From JBCCFX01 sp039029515 (GTDB lineage: Bacteria; Planctomycetota; Phycisphaerae; Phycisphaerales; SM1A02): a stretch of DNA of 20,005 nucleotides. Positions 1-8,142 of the stretch are shown piece by piece. Where the stretch lies: assembly GCA_039029515.1 (NCBI GenBank), contig JBCCFX010000051.1, forward strand, positions 1 through 20,005, given 5' to 3'. The position numbers and the translations under genes are program-made. The notes below the pieces were generated by a model. The model had not been told where the DNA came from, ran no database searches, and worked only from the letters and a program-made list of their open reading frames with translations. How positions within the stretch are numbered: the stretch's first letter is position 1; every line of letters starts with the position of its first letter.

Positions 1-85
1 CTGGGGTGATGAATTTGTCCCACTCATGTGTTCCTTTGGGCAACCAGCGCATGATATGTTCTGCCCCAATAATGGCCGGCGTTCT
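1..85 (-). pseudogene. UbiG-like methyltransferase fragment at window edge
   Basis: Read on the minus strand, these bases encode a peptide containing IIGAEHIMRWLPKG followed by THEWDKFITP. This strongly resembles the conserved C-terminal part of the ubiquinone-biosynthesis O-methyltransferase UbiG. The frame has a TAG stop at 86-88, immediately upstream, and no UbiG-like N-terminal part follows to the right, where the planctomycete intergenic repeat begins. The piece is therefore either a decayed remnant or a chimeric contig end. UbiG would be unexpected in planctomycetes, which normally use menaquinone. The peptide match is from memory of the family. Confidence 0.55.
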
Positions 86-96
86 CTACGACAGAT

Positions 97-149
97 GTCA
101 AACGAACAACGATGAACGACAAACGGCGGGGTCAGAGACCCCGCCCTAC
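97..149. repeat. Interspersed repeat with 9-bp hairpin
   Basis: An AACGAACAAC/AACGACAAAC word string leads into a perfect hairpin, GGCGGGGTC (125-133), loop AGA, GACCCCGCC (137-145), followed by CTAC. The same hairpin and flank recur at 2242-2262 and 2436-2456. A short GAATCCCGAATCCC string follows to about 170. It lies just past the stop of the DUF4139 gene and could help end its transcription, but there is no T-run. REP-like intergenic element. Confidence 0.75.
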
Positions 150-169
150 GAAACCCGAATCCCGAATCC

Positions 170-1939
170 CTAACTCCCCGCCAGAATCATCTGCTTGTCA
201 TGCTCCATGCGGAAAGTGTACGTCACGACGAACGCATCGTCGCCTGATCCCGCCGGCACATCCACATTCCAACGCACGATCCCGTCGGCATTCAGCGCAT
301 GGTCGATCGATGAATCAAGGAACGTCACACGCAGATCCGCGCCGTCACTTGTCGGCATGCGATCCTGCAGCTGCAACGGCACTGCACCACCATTGAAGTT
401 CTCGACGACAAGGCGATACGTGAATTCCACGATCTTGTTCCCGCCCTGTACCGTCTCCGTGCTGTTCACAAGCTCACGCCGTGCACGCAACGAGGAATCG
501 ATACCGAACCCGACGTCAAACGACTCGCCGGCGGCCACCGTCGGCAGATCACCGTTCCCGACAAACCGACCGTCCATGTAACTCGCCACCGGACCCGCGA
601 GGAACACCATGCCACTCTCGTTCATCGCTTCCGCCTGCTCATAGATGAAATCCGTGAGCACCGGCGACGCGAGCTTCGCGATCGACGCATCGAGATCAAC
701 CTGCGCAATGCGAAGCAATTGCTGATCCGATCGACTTGGCAACGACAGGCGACCATCAAGGTCGTAGCTCACACTCAACCCTTCCGTCACCGTCGAATCC
801 ACCACGATCGCCTGGCCGCCGACCATGTCATTCGTGGCAATTGCCGCCCCCAGTTCCAGCACCTGCAACTGACCCGCCAGATCATTCAGGCCTCGATCAA
901 TCTCCGCCAGGTGCACATTGAGGTCCTTGGATTTCTCCATGACCACCGCCGCACGACCTGCGCCCAGCACGCGCTGCTGCTGCATGATCTCGCCTCGACG
1001 ACGCGCATACGCTTCCGGCTGGAACACACCTTGCGGCGCAATCTGTTGCAACACCACGGACAATGGCGTGAGGTCAGGCGCTTCCGCCGTCAACGATGGA
1101 AACGCCGTCGACAACGTTAACTCAACGTTGTTCCACGCTTCGCCGCTCCGCTGTCGAACCGATGCGCTGTACTCAACCGTCATGTCGTCCGCATCCGACA
1201 GTGCACGTACCGTATACGACGGCGACCACGATGCATTTTCCACGAGATAGCGAAGGCGAACGGTTCCCGCAGTGTCTGCGGGCACGTTCACAAAGACGAT
1301 TGCTTCCCGCGCAGTGCGTGATGAAGTATCGGTCAGAAGATTCCGTTCGTGCTTCAATGTTGCGATCTGTGCATTAAGGTCGCGCGCCTGCTGTTCGAGT
1401 TCCAGCCGGGACGTCGCGAGTGCCTTGCGTTCCGCGAACAGGAACGCCGTCATCTCTTTGAGATCCGCCGGATCAAGTACGCTCGTCGTCAACTCTGCCG
1501 TTGCAGTCTGCGCGGTGAACGTTTCGAGTTGGCGAAGATAGGCGCGCTGCTCATCGAGAATTCCGGCGTCGTTTCGGTTCACCTCGATTGCACGCTGCAA
1601 CGACGCGATCGTCTCGTCAATCACGCGAACGTCATCACGCACATCCGCCTGCACCGCACGCTCACGGTATCGAATCGACCTGATCTCCAGACCGTCCGGC
1701 GACTCCGCGTACATGCTGCTTGACACAATATGGACCGGCAGATCCGTCACCACGATCTCTCGCAGCCCTGCATCGCCTGACACCGGAATCTCACGCGTCA
1801 CGAGCGCCTGCCCGCGATAAACCGTGACCGCATCGATGACGCCCGGCGTCGATGACACCTCCTGCGCCAGCAATGGTGAAGTTAACGTCAACGAAAAGGC
1901 CGCAACGGCCGCGCATGACGACAGCGAGAAGACGCGCAT
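170..1939 (-). CDS. MuiA-family DUF4140/DUF4139 secreted protein
   Basis: The 589-residue product starts with a signal peptide (MRVFSLSSCAAVAAFSLTL, cleavage near LLAQ, residue 26) and is predicted to be exported. An N-terminal DUF4140-like domain (about 33-130, with VTVYRGQALVTREI) is followed by a charged probable coiled coil (about 150-205) and a long beta-rich DUF4139 domain (about 215-585). That is the full layout of the mucoidy inhibitor MuiA family. The family's biochemical role is unknown; the name comes from a mucoidy phenotype. The start is supported by AAGGAG about nine bases before the ATG. It appears monocistronic, with repeat-filled spacers on both sides. The family call is confident; the function is not. 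Confidence 0.85.
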   Translation of the reverse strand: MRVFSLSSCAAVAAFSLTLTSPLLAQEVSSTPGVIDAVTVYRGQALVTREIPVSGDAGLREIVVTDLPVHIVSSSMYAESPDGLEIRSIRYRERAVQADVRDDVRVIDETIASLQRAIEVNRNDAGILDEQRAYLRQLETFTAQTATAELTTSVLDPADLKEMTAFLFAERKALATSRLELEQQARDLNAQIATLKHERNLLTDTSSRTAREAIVFVNVPADTAGTVRLRYLVENASWSPSYTVRALSDADDMTVEYSASVRQRSGEAWNNVELTLSTAFPSLTAEAPDLTPLSVVLQQIAPQGVFQPEAYARRRGEIMQQQRVLGAGRAAVVMEKSKDLNVHLAEIDRGLNDLAGQLQVLELGAAIATNDMVGGQAIVVDSTVTEGLSVSYDLDGRLSLPSRSDQQLLRIAQVDLDASIAKLASPVLTDFIYEQAEAMNESGMVFLAGPVASYMDGRFVGNGDLPTVAAGESFDVGFGIDSSLRARRELVNSTETVQGGNKIVEFTYRLVVENFNGGAVPLQLQDRMPTSDGADLRVTFLDSSIDHALNADGIVRWNVDVPAGSGDDAFVVTYTFRMEHDKQMILAGS

Positions 1940-2049
1940 GAGGTGACTCCTTGAACAACAGACCTGATGTGTCGGTCACACCACCCCGCTTCGGACGGTG
2001 TGCTGTATTGATGACGCCCGAGACGCAGGGATATTGGGAAGAAAGCGGC

Positions 2050-2092
2050 GAATCGGGAATCGGGATTCGGGATTCGGGAGTCGGGAGTCGTA
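2050..2092. repeat. Short direct repeats (TCGGGA/ATTCGGGA words)
   Basis: Degenerate tandem words such as GAATCGGGATTCGGGATTCGGG and GGAGTCGGGAGTCG. The complementary string occurs near 150-170 and a relative (GGTTCGGGGTTCGGGG) at 16639-16662. It is non-coding simple-sequence DNA. Confidence 0.7.
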
Positions 2093-2103
2093 GGTCGAGC
2101 CGT

Positions 2104-2266
2104 GTAGGCCGGGTTCTGCTGAACCCGGCATCTTTGAGCGGTGTGCGCATTCGCACGCACGCCAACACGTTGTATGCCCCAACCCGGGCCTTCGCGTTGC
2201 TCAGACCCGGCGTTTCCTGTCAATCACCAGTAACGACAAACGGCGGGGTCAAAGACCTCGCCCTAC
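2104..2266. repeat. MITE/REP-like element, copy A
   Basis: A 163-bp unit begins with GTAGGCCGGGTTC and its hairpin partner GAACCCGGC (2121-2129). It ends with the hairpin GGCGGGGTC-AAA-GACCTCGCC and CTAC. Its interior (AGCGGTGTGCGCATTCGCAC, then ACCCGGGCCTTCGCGTTGC) is closely repeated in copy B, which begins 32 bases further on. The two ends form imperfect terminal inverted repeats. No ORF of merit lies inside. It looks like a non-autonomous mobile or REP-type element. Confidence 0.75.
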
Positions 2267-2298
2267 ATGCCTTCTGCCTTCGTTCCTGTCCCTTCTCC

Positions 2299-2460
2299 GT
2301 AGGGCGGGTTCTCCGAACCCGCCGTCTTCGAGCGGTGTACGCATTCGCACGCACGCCAACACGGCGCATGCCCCAACCCGGGCCTTCGCGTTGCCCAGAC
2401 CCGGCGTTTCCTGTGAATCACCAGTAACAACAAACGGCGGGGTCAAAGACCCCGCCCTAC
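2299..2460. repeat. MITE/REP-like element, copy B
   Basis: Tandem partner of the element starting at 2104. It begins GTAGGGCGGGTTC, has a hairpin closed by GAACCCGCC (2315-2323), and ends GACCCCGCCCTAC, so the 13-base ends are inverted repeats with one mismatch. The left end and its flank (CCTTCTCCGTAGGGCGGG) also occur at 6681-6698, showing that this end is interspersed. Confidence 0.78.
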
Positions 2461-2496
2461 GAATCCCTTCTCGCTCTTCCCTTCTCCCTTCCCGCT

Positions 2497-2508
2497 TACA
2501 CTATCCCT
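2497..2508 (+). promoter_or_regulatory. Possible -10 box of a leaderless pqiA transcript
   Basis: TACACT (2497-2502) lies six bases before the ATG at 2509, in a pyrimidine-rich stretch with no purine-rich ribosome site. This is the spacing expected when transcription starts at the initiation codon. No convincing -35 box is visible. Confidence 0.35.
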
Positions 2509-3111
2509 ATGCCTCCCGCGCTCCATGCCTGCCCGCGCTGCGGGCTCGTTCAGCATTGGCCAGAATCACAGCGCCGACAACGCGTCGCGTGCGCACGATG
2601 CAAGGAACGACTCCGTCCGCGCAACCAGCGCGCTGACAGCGCGCCGCGCACCGCCGCTCTCGCGCTCGCCGGCCTCATCCTCTACCCGCTCGCCATCGCG
2701 CTACCGATACTCCGGCTGGAACAACTTGGACGCGTCAACGAGTCCAGCGTGATCGAAGGTGTGACATCGCTTTTCGCGCACGGCTACTGGTTTGTCGGGG
2801 GCATCGTCTTCCTCTGCTCTGTTGTGTTGCCCGTCGGCAAACTCGTCGCACTGCTCGTGCTTAACCTCAGTCCGTCTTGGCTCGGCGCTCACCACAAGGC
2901 GACGACATATCGCATCGTTGAGTTCACGGGTCGTTGGGGCATGCTTGATGTCCTGCTGGTCGCCATCCTCGTGGCCGCTCTCAAACTGCGCGATCTCGTT
3001 GAACTCACGCCCGGCCCGGCCGCCATTGCATTCACAACCGTTGTTATCCTCAGCCTGCTTGCATCCGCGAGTTTCGATCCGCATGTCATCTGGGATGAAG
3101 ATGCCTCATGA
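2509..3111 (+). CDS. pqiA: PqiA-like inner-membrane protein, single domain
   Basis: The 200-residue product opens with two CxxC pairs (CPRCG near residue 8 and CARCK near 28) forming a zinc-ribbon-like motif. Hydrophobic membrane segments follow at about 47-66, 95-118, 144-162 and 170-188. This is the layout of one half of PqiA (paraquat-inducible protein A), which in Escherichia coli is twice as long with two such halves. PqiA acts with the MCE protein PqiB in an envelope lipid-trafficking system. Its stop overlaps the start of the downstream MCE gene (ATGA), which supports joint function. No ribosome site precedes the ATG and a -10-like TACACT sits six bases upstream, so a leaderless mRNA is possible. 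Confidence 0.82.
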   Translation: MPPALHACPRCGLVQHWPESQRRQRVACARCKERLRPRNQRADSAPRTAALALAGLILYPLAIALPILRLEQLGRVNESSVIEGVTSLFAHGYWFVGGIVFLCSVVLPVGKLVALLVLNLSPSWLGAHHKATTYRIVEFTGRWGMLDVLLVAILVAALKLRDLVELTPGPAAIAFTTVVILSLLASASFDPHVIWDEDAS

Positions 3112-4526
3112 ACGCGAATGACCATCCCACCGCAACCGTGCACGATCAACGCACGACCAGATTGATCTGGCTCGTTCCCATCGCCGCACTCATCGTCGCG
3201 GCCTGGCTTGCCGCCCAAGCCTGGACGCAGCGCGGCGTCCATGTCACCGTGCGCTTTGACGATGGCTACGGTCTTGAGCCCGGCGATGTCGTGCGCTACC
3301 GAGGCATCGACATCGGTCGCGTCGATGACATTGCCATTGCGCCAGACCTTGACGGCATTGACGTCCGGCTGCGCGTCGAACGACACGCCAACGACATCGC
3401 ACGCGGCGGCACACAGTTCTGGATCGTGCGCCCGCAAGTCGGACTCACCAACATCACCGGCCTCGATACCATTACCGGCACACGCTACATCGCCGTGCGC
3501 CCAGGCGCAGGACGCCCGGTACGCAGGTTCCTCGGTCTCAACACGCCGCCAGTGGTCGAGTCCATTCATGCCGGCGATCTCGAAATCGTGCTGCAGGCGC
3601 CGCAACGCGGCAGCCTGCATCCCGGCGCACCGATCCGCTATCGACAGGTCCGCATTGGTACCGTCCTGAGCGTTGCACTCGCGAGTGATGGCACAGCCGT
3701 CGAAGCTCGCGCGCACATCGATGAAGCCTTCACGCCGATCGTCCGCACCAACAGTCGCTTCTGGGATGACGGCGGTCTCGACACCAGCGTCGGACTCACC
3801 GGCGTTGACATCCGAGTCGACTCACTTGAAGCACTGCTCGTCGGCGGCGTCTCAGTCGCAACACCCGACAACGCCGGCGAACCCGTACGCACCGGTGCAC
3901 GATTCCCTATCGCTGAAGATGCTGATGATGCGTGGCTGACCTGGCGGCCCATCATGCAGATCGGCTCGCCAATGCTGCCTGCAGGCACGTTAACACCGCA
4001 ACCACTGCGGGCGCAACTCACATGGCAGCAAGGCACCATCCGCAAGCGCAGCGACAGCCGGCGCGGCTGGGTCCTGCCAACCGATCGCGGATTGCTTGGC
4101 CCGCGCAATCTGCTTCGACCCGAACAGGATGCGCGCGACGACACGTCTGTGCTCGCGATCTCCGGGCAGCGCGTTGCCCTCGACTTGCCGTTCATCTGGG
4201 AATCCCCCGACCTCGGCATCATCGATCGAATGCGCGATGCAAATGACATTCGTCGCTGGCCGACACTGCGTATCAGACAACTCGATGCGCCGGAAGATTG
4301 CCTCGTGATCGCGGATCCGCGCACTGATGCACGAGCCGTTGCTGCGCCGCGAATGCTCAATGATGATGATGGCTGGAATTTTGATGATGCCATCGTCTTC
4401 GATACGACATGGCATGGTGCGGCGATCCTGGCGCAGTCTGATGGCTATCTCATCGGCATCCTCATCCTCAACGATGATGACACAGCGCGCATCGCAACGC
4501 TCCCCGAGCAACTGACGCCACCATGA
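3108..4526 (+). CDS. pqiB: PqiB/MlaD-family MCE protein
   Basis: The 472-residue product has an N-terminal membrane anchor (about 18-37) followed by two MlaD/MCE domains (about 43-135 and 152-252). Typical phrases are EPGDVVRYRGIDIGRV, HPGAPIRYRQVRIGTV and ITGTRYIAV. MCE proteins form hexameric rings or tubes that carry lipids across the periplasm. The usual third MCE domain of PqiB is replaced by a roughly 170-residue C-terminal region (about 300-472) of uncertain kind. It has faint likeness to a trypsin-fold C-terminal half (WHGAAILAQSDGYLIGILIL) but no catalytic serine motif. The gene overlaps pqiA by four bases and precedes a kinase gene by 16 bases, so the three form one operon. Confidence 0.8.
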   Translation: MNANDHPTATVHDQRTTRLIWLVPIAALIVAAWLAAQAWTQRGVHVTVRFDDGYGLEPGDVVRYRGIDIGRVDDIAIAPDLDGIDVRLRVERHANDIARGGTQFWIVRPQVGLTNITGLDTITGTRYIAVRPGAGRPVRRFLGLNTPPVVESIHAGDLEIVLQAPQRGSLHPGAPIRYRQVRIGTVLSVALASDGTAVEARAHIDEAFTPIVRTNSRFWDDGGLDTSVGLTGVDIRVDSLEALLVGGVSVATPDNAGEPVRTGARFPIAEDADDAWLTWRPIMQIGSPMLPAGTLTPQPLRAQLTWQQGTIRKRSDSRRGWVLPTDRGLLGPRNLLRPEQDARDDTSVLAISGQRVALDLPFIWESPDLGIIDRMRDANDIRRWPTLRIRQLDAPEDCLVIADPRTDARAVAAPRMLNDDDGWNFDDAIVFDTTWHGAAILAQSDGYLIGILILNDDDTARIATLPEQLTPP

Positions 4527-4542
4527 TGTATGAGACTCCAGC

Positions 4543-6576
4543 GTGACCGACAGTGAACACAACGAGACGTTCGGTGGCATTCCCCGCGAGATCGGCGGCT
4601 ATCGCATTCAGCGCAAGCTCGGCACCGGCGGCATGGCCACTGTCTACGCAGCACTCCAGAAGCAGCCCAAGCGCATCGTCGCGCTCAAGGTCATGCGCGC
4701 TGACATTTCCGCTGACATCGCACGCCGGCGCTTCAAGCGCGAGATTGAAATCCTCGGCAAACTCTCGCACCCCAACATTGCGCACGTCTTTGACGCCGGC
4801 ACGTTTGAATCCGACGAAGGCGAACGACCATACTTCGTGATGGAATTCATCGACGGTGCGCAGGATCTGCTGAGCTATATCGCTCGTGATCTGCCACCGA
4901 CAGACAAACGACTGCGTATGTTTGTCAAGGTCTGCGCGGCCATCGAACACGGTCATAAGCAACGCGTGATTCATCGCGATCTCAAGCCATCCAATATTCT
5001 CATTGGCCGCAATGGTCAGCCGAAAGTGATCGACTTCGGCGTGGCCCGCGCCATTGAAGCGGAAGCTTCCCGCGAAACCATGACGGAGATGGGCCACCTC
5101 GTCGGCACCGTGCAATACATGGCGCCGGAGCAGGTCGGTGGCCAACCTGCCGACCTCGACGCACGATGCGATGTCTACGCACTTGGCGCAGTGCTCTACA
5201 AACTACTCACCGGCAAAGCGATCTACAACATCGAGAACGTACCGCTGCTCACCGCGGCACACATGATTCGACACGATGTCATTCCGCCGCCCAGTACACA
5301 CAAGCCCGAACTCAGGGGCGACCTCGATCGCATCATCATGAAGGCGCTGGAGAAGGATCGGCGCAATCGCTACGACAACGCCGGCAGCCTCGGACGCGAC
5401 ATTCTTCGCTATATCGAGCGCAAACCGATTCAGGCGCGCAAGGCGAGTTCGTTCTATCGTGCGGCGTTGTTTGCGAAGCGACATCGCACGCCGATCACCG
5501 CGACGCTCATCGGATGCTTCGTCATGGGCACCGCGATCGGCATCGTCATGTGGGATCGGTATGGCGGCAATGACGCCGATGAGACGTCAACATCATCCGA
5601 CACCACCGCGCCGACTGTCGCCGCGCTGCCAACGCCGGTTGACCTGACCGATGCACCTACCGAAACAGAGGCACTGGACGATCCGAGCGATCCGTTCATC
5701 CTTGAAGATGGCCCTGAGGCGCCAACCAACCTCCGCTACGCCGCCGCGCACGACATGATGATTGCCACCGGCCCGGATGGCGCGCTGACGGTGTGGAACA
5801 TCGGCGCGCGCGATGTGCGCTTTCGTACGGATGATCATGACGGCGCGATCTCGAACATCAGCGTGGCGATCGACGGTTCACGCATCGCAACGCACGGCGA
5901 AGACGGCCAGGTGGTCATCGTCGATGCGTCCGATGGCACCATCAGCAGCCGGCTTGAGCCGCCAATCGACTCGATCGATACGATCGCATTGTCGCCGGTA
6001 CGCAATGATGGCGGTGTGCCAGTGCTTGCGGTTGCCGGCCCGGATCTCACCGTACGATGCTGGCCATCGCGTGACGGGAATGACTGGATGACACTGCGGA
6101 GTTCACGCGGCGCGGTGCGCACGCTCGACTGGTCACCCGATGGCACATCGCTCGCCGCCGGCACCGAGCGCGGCAACGTGTTGATCTGGCCCGCCGATGG
6201 CAGTCGACCAGCGCAGCTTGATGTGCGTGACGCACCGGTGATCAGCGTGCAGTTCACTGCCGATGGAGACCGCTTGTTCGCGATCGACGAGACCGGCCAC
6301 GGACACGTCTTCGTTCGCGACGGCGATTCGTTCATTGAGGATTCGACGTTCTCGCTCGGCCGTGATGCACCGGTGTCGGTGCGCTTCGATGAAGGACGAC
6401 GCTTCATTATTGTGAATCGCGCGCAGTCCACACAGATCTTTGATACCGAGACAATGCGCACGGTTCATCGCGGCATTGCGTTCGCCGATGCAACCGCACT
6501 GGACATTTCACCTCACGCCGGCTGGATTGCCCGCGCCTTCGCCGACGGTCACGTTGAAGTGGATGAGATCAGGTAA
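4543..6576 (+). CDS. Membrane Ser/Thr protein kinase with C-terminal WD40-like repeats
   Basis: The start is GTG at 4543 and the product has 677 residues. The N-terminal Hanks-type kinase domain (about 20-295) looks active: glycine loop GTGGMATVY (27-35), catalytic lysine K49, catalytic loop HRDLKPSN (144-151), DFG (164-166) and APEQ (194-197). A single transmembrane helix lies at about 317-337. An acidic Thr/Asp-rich linker and a beta-propeller-like region with WD40-type repeats (about 395-677, e.g. DGALTVWNIGA, DGTSLAAGTERGNVLIWPA) follow. The kinase faces the cytoplasm and the propeller probably lies outside. Such kinases are abundant in planctomycetes. It follows the MCE gene by 16 bases, so it may sense or control that envelope system; this link is inferred. 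Confidence 0.9.
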   Translation: MTDSEHNETFGGIPREIGGYRIQRKLGTGGMATVYAALQKQPKRIVALKVMRADISADIARRRFKREIEILGKLSHPNIAHVFDAGTFESDEGERPYFVMEFIDGAQDLLSYIARDLPPTDKRLRMFVKVCAAIEHGHKQRVIHRDLKPSNILIGRNGQPKVIDFGVARAIEAEASRETMTEMGHLVGTVQYMAPEQVGGQPADLDARCDVYALGAVLYKLLTGKAIYNIENVPLLTAAHMIRHDVIPPPSTHKPELRGDLDRIIMKALEKDRRNRYDNAGSLGRDILRYIERKPIQARKASSFYRAALFAKRHRTPITATLIGCFVMGTAIGIVMWDRYGGNDADETSTSSDTTAPTVAALPTPVDLTDAPTETEALDDPSDPFILEDGPEAPTNLRYAAAHDMMIATGPDGALTVWNIGARDVRFRTDDHDGAISNISVAIDGSRIATHGEDGQVVIVDASDGTISSRLEPPIDSIDTIALSPVRNDGGVPVLAVAGPDLTVRCWPSRDGNDWMTLRSSRGAVRTLDWSPDGTSLAAGTERGNVLIWPADGSRPAQLDVRDAPVISVQFTADGDRLFAIDETGHGHVFVRDGDSFIEDSTFSLGRDAPVSVRFDEGRRFIIVNRAQSTQIFDTETMRTVHRGIAFADATALDISPHAGWIARAFADGHVEVDEIR

Positions 6577-6623
6577 GGCGATGACGGTTGGCCATGAGCT
6601 TTGGGTTCTTGGCTGCGCCATGG

Positions 6624-6756
6624 AGGCCTGGTTCTGTTGAACCCGGCATCTTTGTACAACCAGCTGCCATTGTTCCTAACCCTTCTCCGTAGGGCGGGTT
6701 CTCCGAACCCGGCCTACAGCCCATTGCCCATTGCACATGGCCCATAGCACATGGCT
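6624..6756. repeat. Hairpin repeats and CCCATTGC word repeat in spacer
   Basis: The spacer between the convergent kinase and PHP genes holds a GGTTCTGTTGAACCCGGC hairpin-like copy (about 6629-6646), a second palindrome GTAGGGCGGGTTC-TCC-GAACCCGGCCTAC (6689-6716), and a string of CCCATTGC/CACATGGCCCATAG words (6719-6752). The hairpins match those at 2104 and 2299. They could also act as a bidirectional transcription end, but T-runs are absent. Confidence 0.72.
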
Positions 6757-6759
6757 TGC

Positions 6760-7611
6760 TTAGAAACCGTCCACGCCGACATCGGCGGTCGCATCAAGAC
6801 CGCGCACCGCGTCGTCGAGCGGACACATCGTGATCTCGCGCTGCGCAAACCGCGCGACCTCGTTGTATCCCGCCTCGCGCAGCCGCGCAGCGCCGCGTAC
6901 AAACGCGCGAGTAATATCCTCAGGGCGATGCGCATCAGATGACAACGTCACGCGAATATCACGGTCACGACAACCACGCAGGATGTCCGGCGTTGGGTAT
7001 GCATCGCGGATCGTCTTGAACCAGCCTGCGGTGTTCAACTCGACGACCATGCCTGACGCCGCAATCGCATCGAGCGCACGGTTGATCTCGACGGAGAGAT
7101 CCGCCGCGGGAAGGAAGCCGAACTTTTTCGGCAGATCCAGATGGGCCGCAACGTCAAACAGACGCGAGTCGGCCATTTCCTGAATCAGTTCCCAATACCG
7201 GCGATGCATGTCATCGACCTGCGCCTGCGTGAGCGGCTGCCAGACTGCGGGCGATTCATCCACGGTTCGCGCGCCAACGAAATGTACGGATGCAATCAGC
7301 ACATCGAATGTGTGTGGCTCCAGTGCGCGCGCAATCGCGTCGCCATGATCCGGGAACCAATCGACTTCCAATCCCTTGATGACCGTGATCTGATCACCCA
7401 CGCGCGATTGCTGGTGCTCCAGTTCCTCAAGGTAAGCACCGAGCATGTCCGGGCGCATCGACCACTCGAAGATCGTGCCATCGGGATGCAACGTCCAGTG
7501 ATCCGACACGCCGTAAGCATCGAGTCCGAGCGCAATGGCGGCGTCGATCATCGCATCCATGGATGCCTGACCATCAGACCAATCGGAGTGCGTGTGATAC
7601 GTGGCGAGCAT
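6760..7611 (-). CDS. PHP-family phosphatase, histidinol-phosphatase-like
   Basis: The 283-residue product begins HTHSDWSDG, the first metal-binding motif of PHP-domain phosphoesterases. It retains the other expected ligands: H6, H8, H38 (VSDHW), E82 (GLEVDW), H110 (ASVHF), H157 (AAHLDL) and SSDAH (224-228). Length and motif order fit the HisJ/HisK type of L-histidinol-phosphate phosphatase. General metal-dependent phosphoesterase activity is the safe call and the substrate is inferred. It is convergent with the kinase gene and lies downstream of an AhpD-like gene on the same strand. No strong ribosome site precedes the ATG. Confidence 0.82.
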   Translation of the reverse strand: MLATYHTHSDWSDGQASMDAMIDAAIALGLDAYGVSDHWTLHPDGTIFEWSMRPDMLGAYLEELEHQQSRVGDQITVIKGLEVDWFPDHGDAIARALEPHTFDVLIASVHFVGARTVDESPAVWQPLTQAQVDDMHRRYWELIQEMADSRLFDVAAHLDLPKKFGFLPAADLSVEINRALDAIAASGMVVELNTAGWFKTIRDAYPTPDILRGCRDRDIRVTLSSDAHRPEDITRAFVRGAARLREAGYNEVARFAQREITMCPLDDAVRGLDATADVGVDGF

Positions 7612-7660
7612 GGGGAAAGGCGGAACCTGCGATTTGGGGTCGGGGATTGGGAACGAGCGA

Positions 7661-7999
7661 CTAGCGGCAGTTCAGCGTTTCGAGTGTCTCGAGTGCGTGT
7701 CGCATGTGGGGAATCACAATGGAACCGCCGACGATGATCGCGATGTTCATGCCATCGACGAGCTCATCGTTCGTATAGCCGGCGTCGACGCACTGTTCGA
7801 GGTGGTAATCGATGCAGTCGTTGCATCGCAGCACCATTGATGCGACGAGACCTAGCATCTCCTTGGACTTGCCGGTGAGCGCGCCGTCTTCGTAGGCCGC
7901 AGTGTCGAGGCGCATGAATCGTTTGAGACCAAGATGATCGGCGTCGATCAGTCGTTGGTTGCCGGTTTCGCGTCGTGCTTTGAAATCTTCGAATGACAT
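7661..7999 (-). CDS. AhpD/carboxymuconolactone decarboxylase-like protein
   Basis: The 112-residue product has a CxxC pair in LRCNDCIDYHLEQCVDAG, followed by the ELVDGMNIAIIVGGS helix. This is the active-site layout of the AhpD-like carboxymuconolactone decarboxylase fold, whose members are thiol peroxidases, redox partners or decarboxylases. The substrate cannot be read from sequence. The start was set at MSFEDFKARRE (7999). An in-frame ATG at 8056 would add 19 residues encoded by the TTGGCTATTGGCTG repeat. A -10-like TACAAT at 8070-8075 on this strand keeps the longer form possible. Confidence 0.75.
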   Translation of the reverse strand: MSFEDFKARRETGNQRLIDADHLGLKRFMRLDTAAYEDGALTGKSKEMLGLVASMVLRCNDCIDYHLEQCVDAGYTNDELVDGMNIAIIVGGSIVIPHMRHALETLETLNCR

Positions 8000-8003
8000 A
8001 TCG

Positions 8004-8130
8004 ATTGGGCTGTTGGCTATTGGCTGTGTGCCAGGGGCGACCATTGGTCGTCGCATGGCTCATGGCGAGATTGTACGGCAGGCTTGCCCGTCTGCCTGAT
8101 TCGGACAACCGCTGACCGTCGATGGCAGGC
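8004..8130. repeat. Word repeats and small hairpin between psd and the AhpD-like gene
   Basis: It contains TTGGGCTGTTGGCTATTGGCTG (8007-8028) and GGTCGTCGCATGGCTCATGGCG-type words. A GGCAG...CTGCC hairpin (8078-8097) follows, with a second GGCAGGCTGCAGGCC copy near 8123. These belong to the same spacer-repeat style as elsewhere in the window. Confidence 0.55.
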
Positions 8131-8142
8131 TGCAGGCCAATG

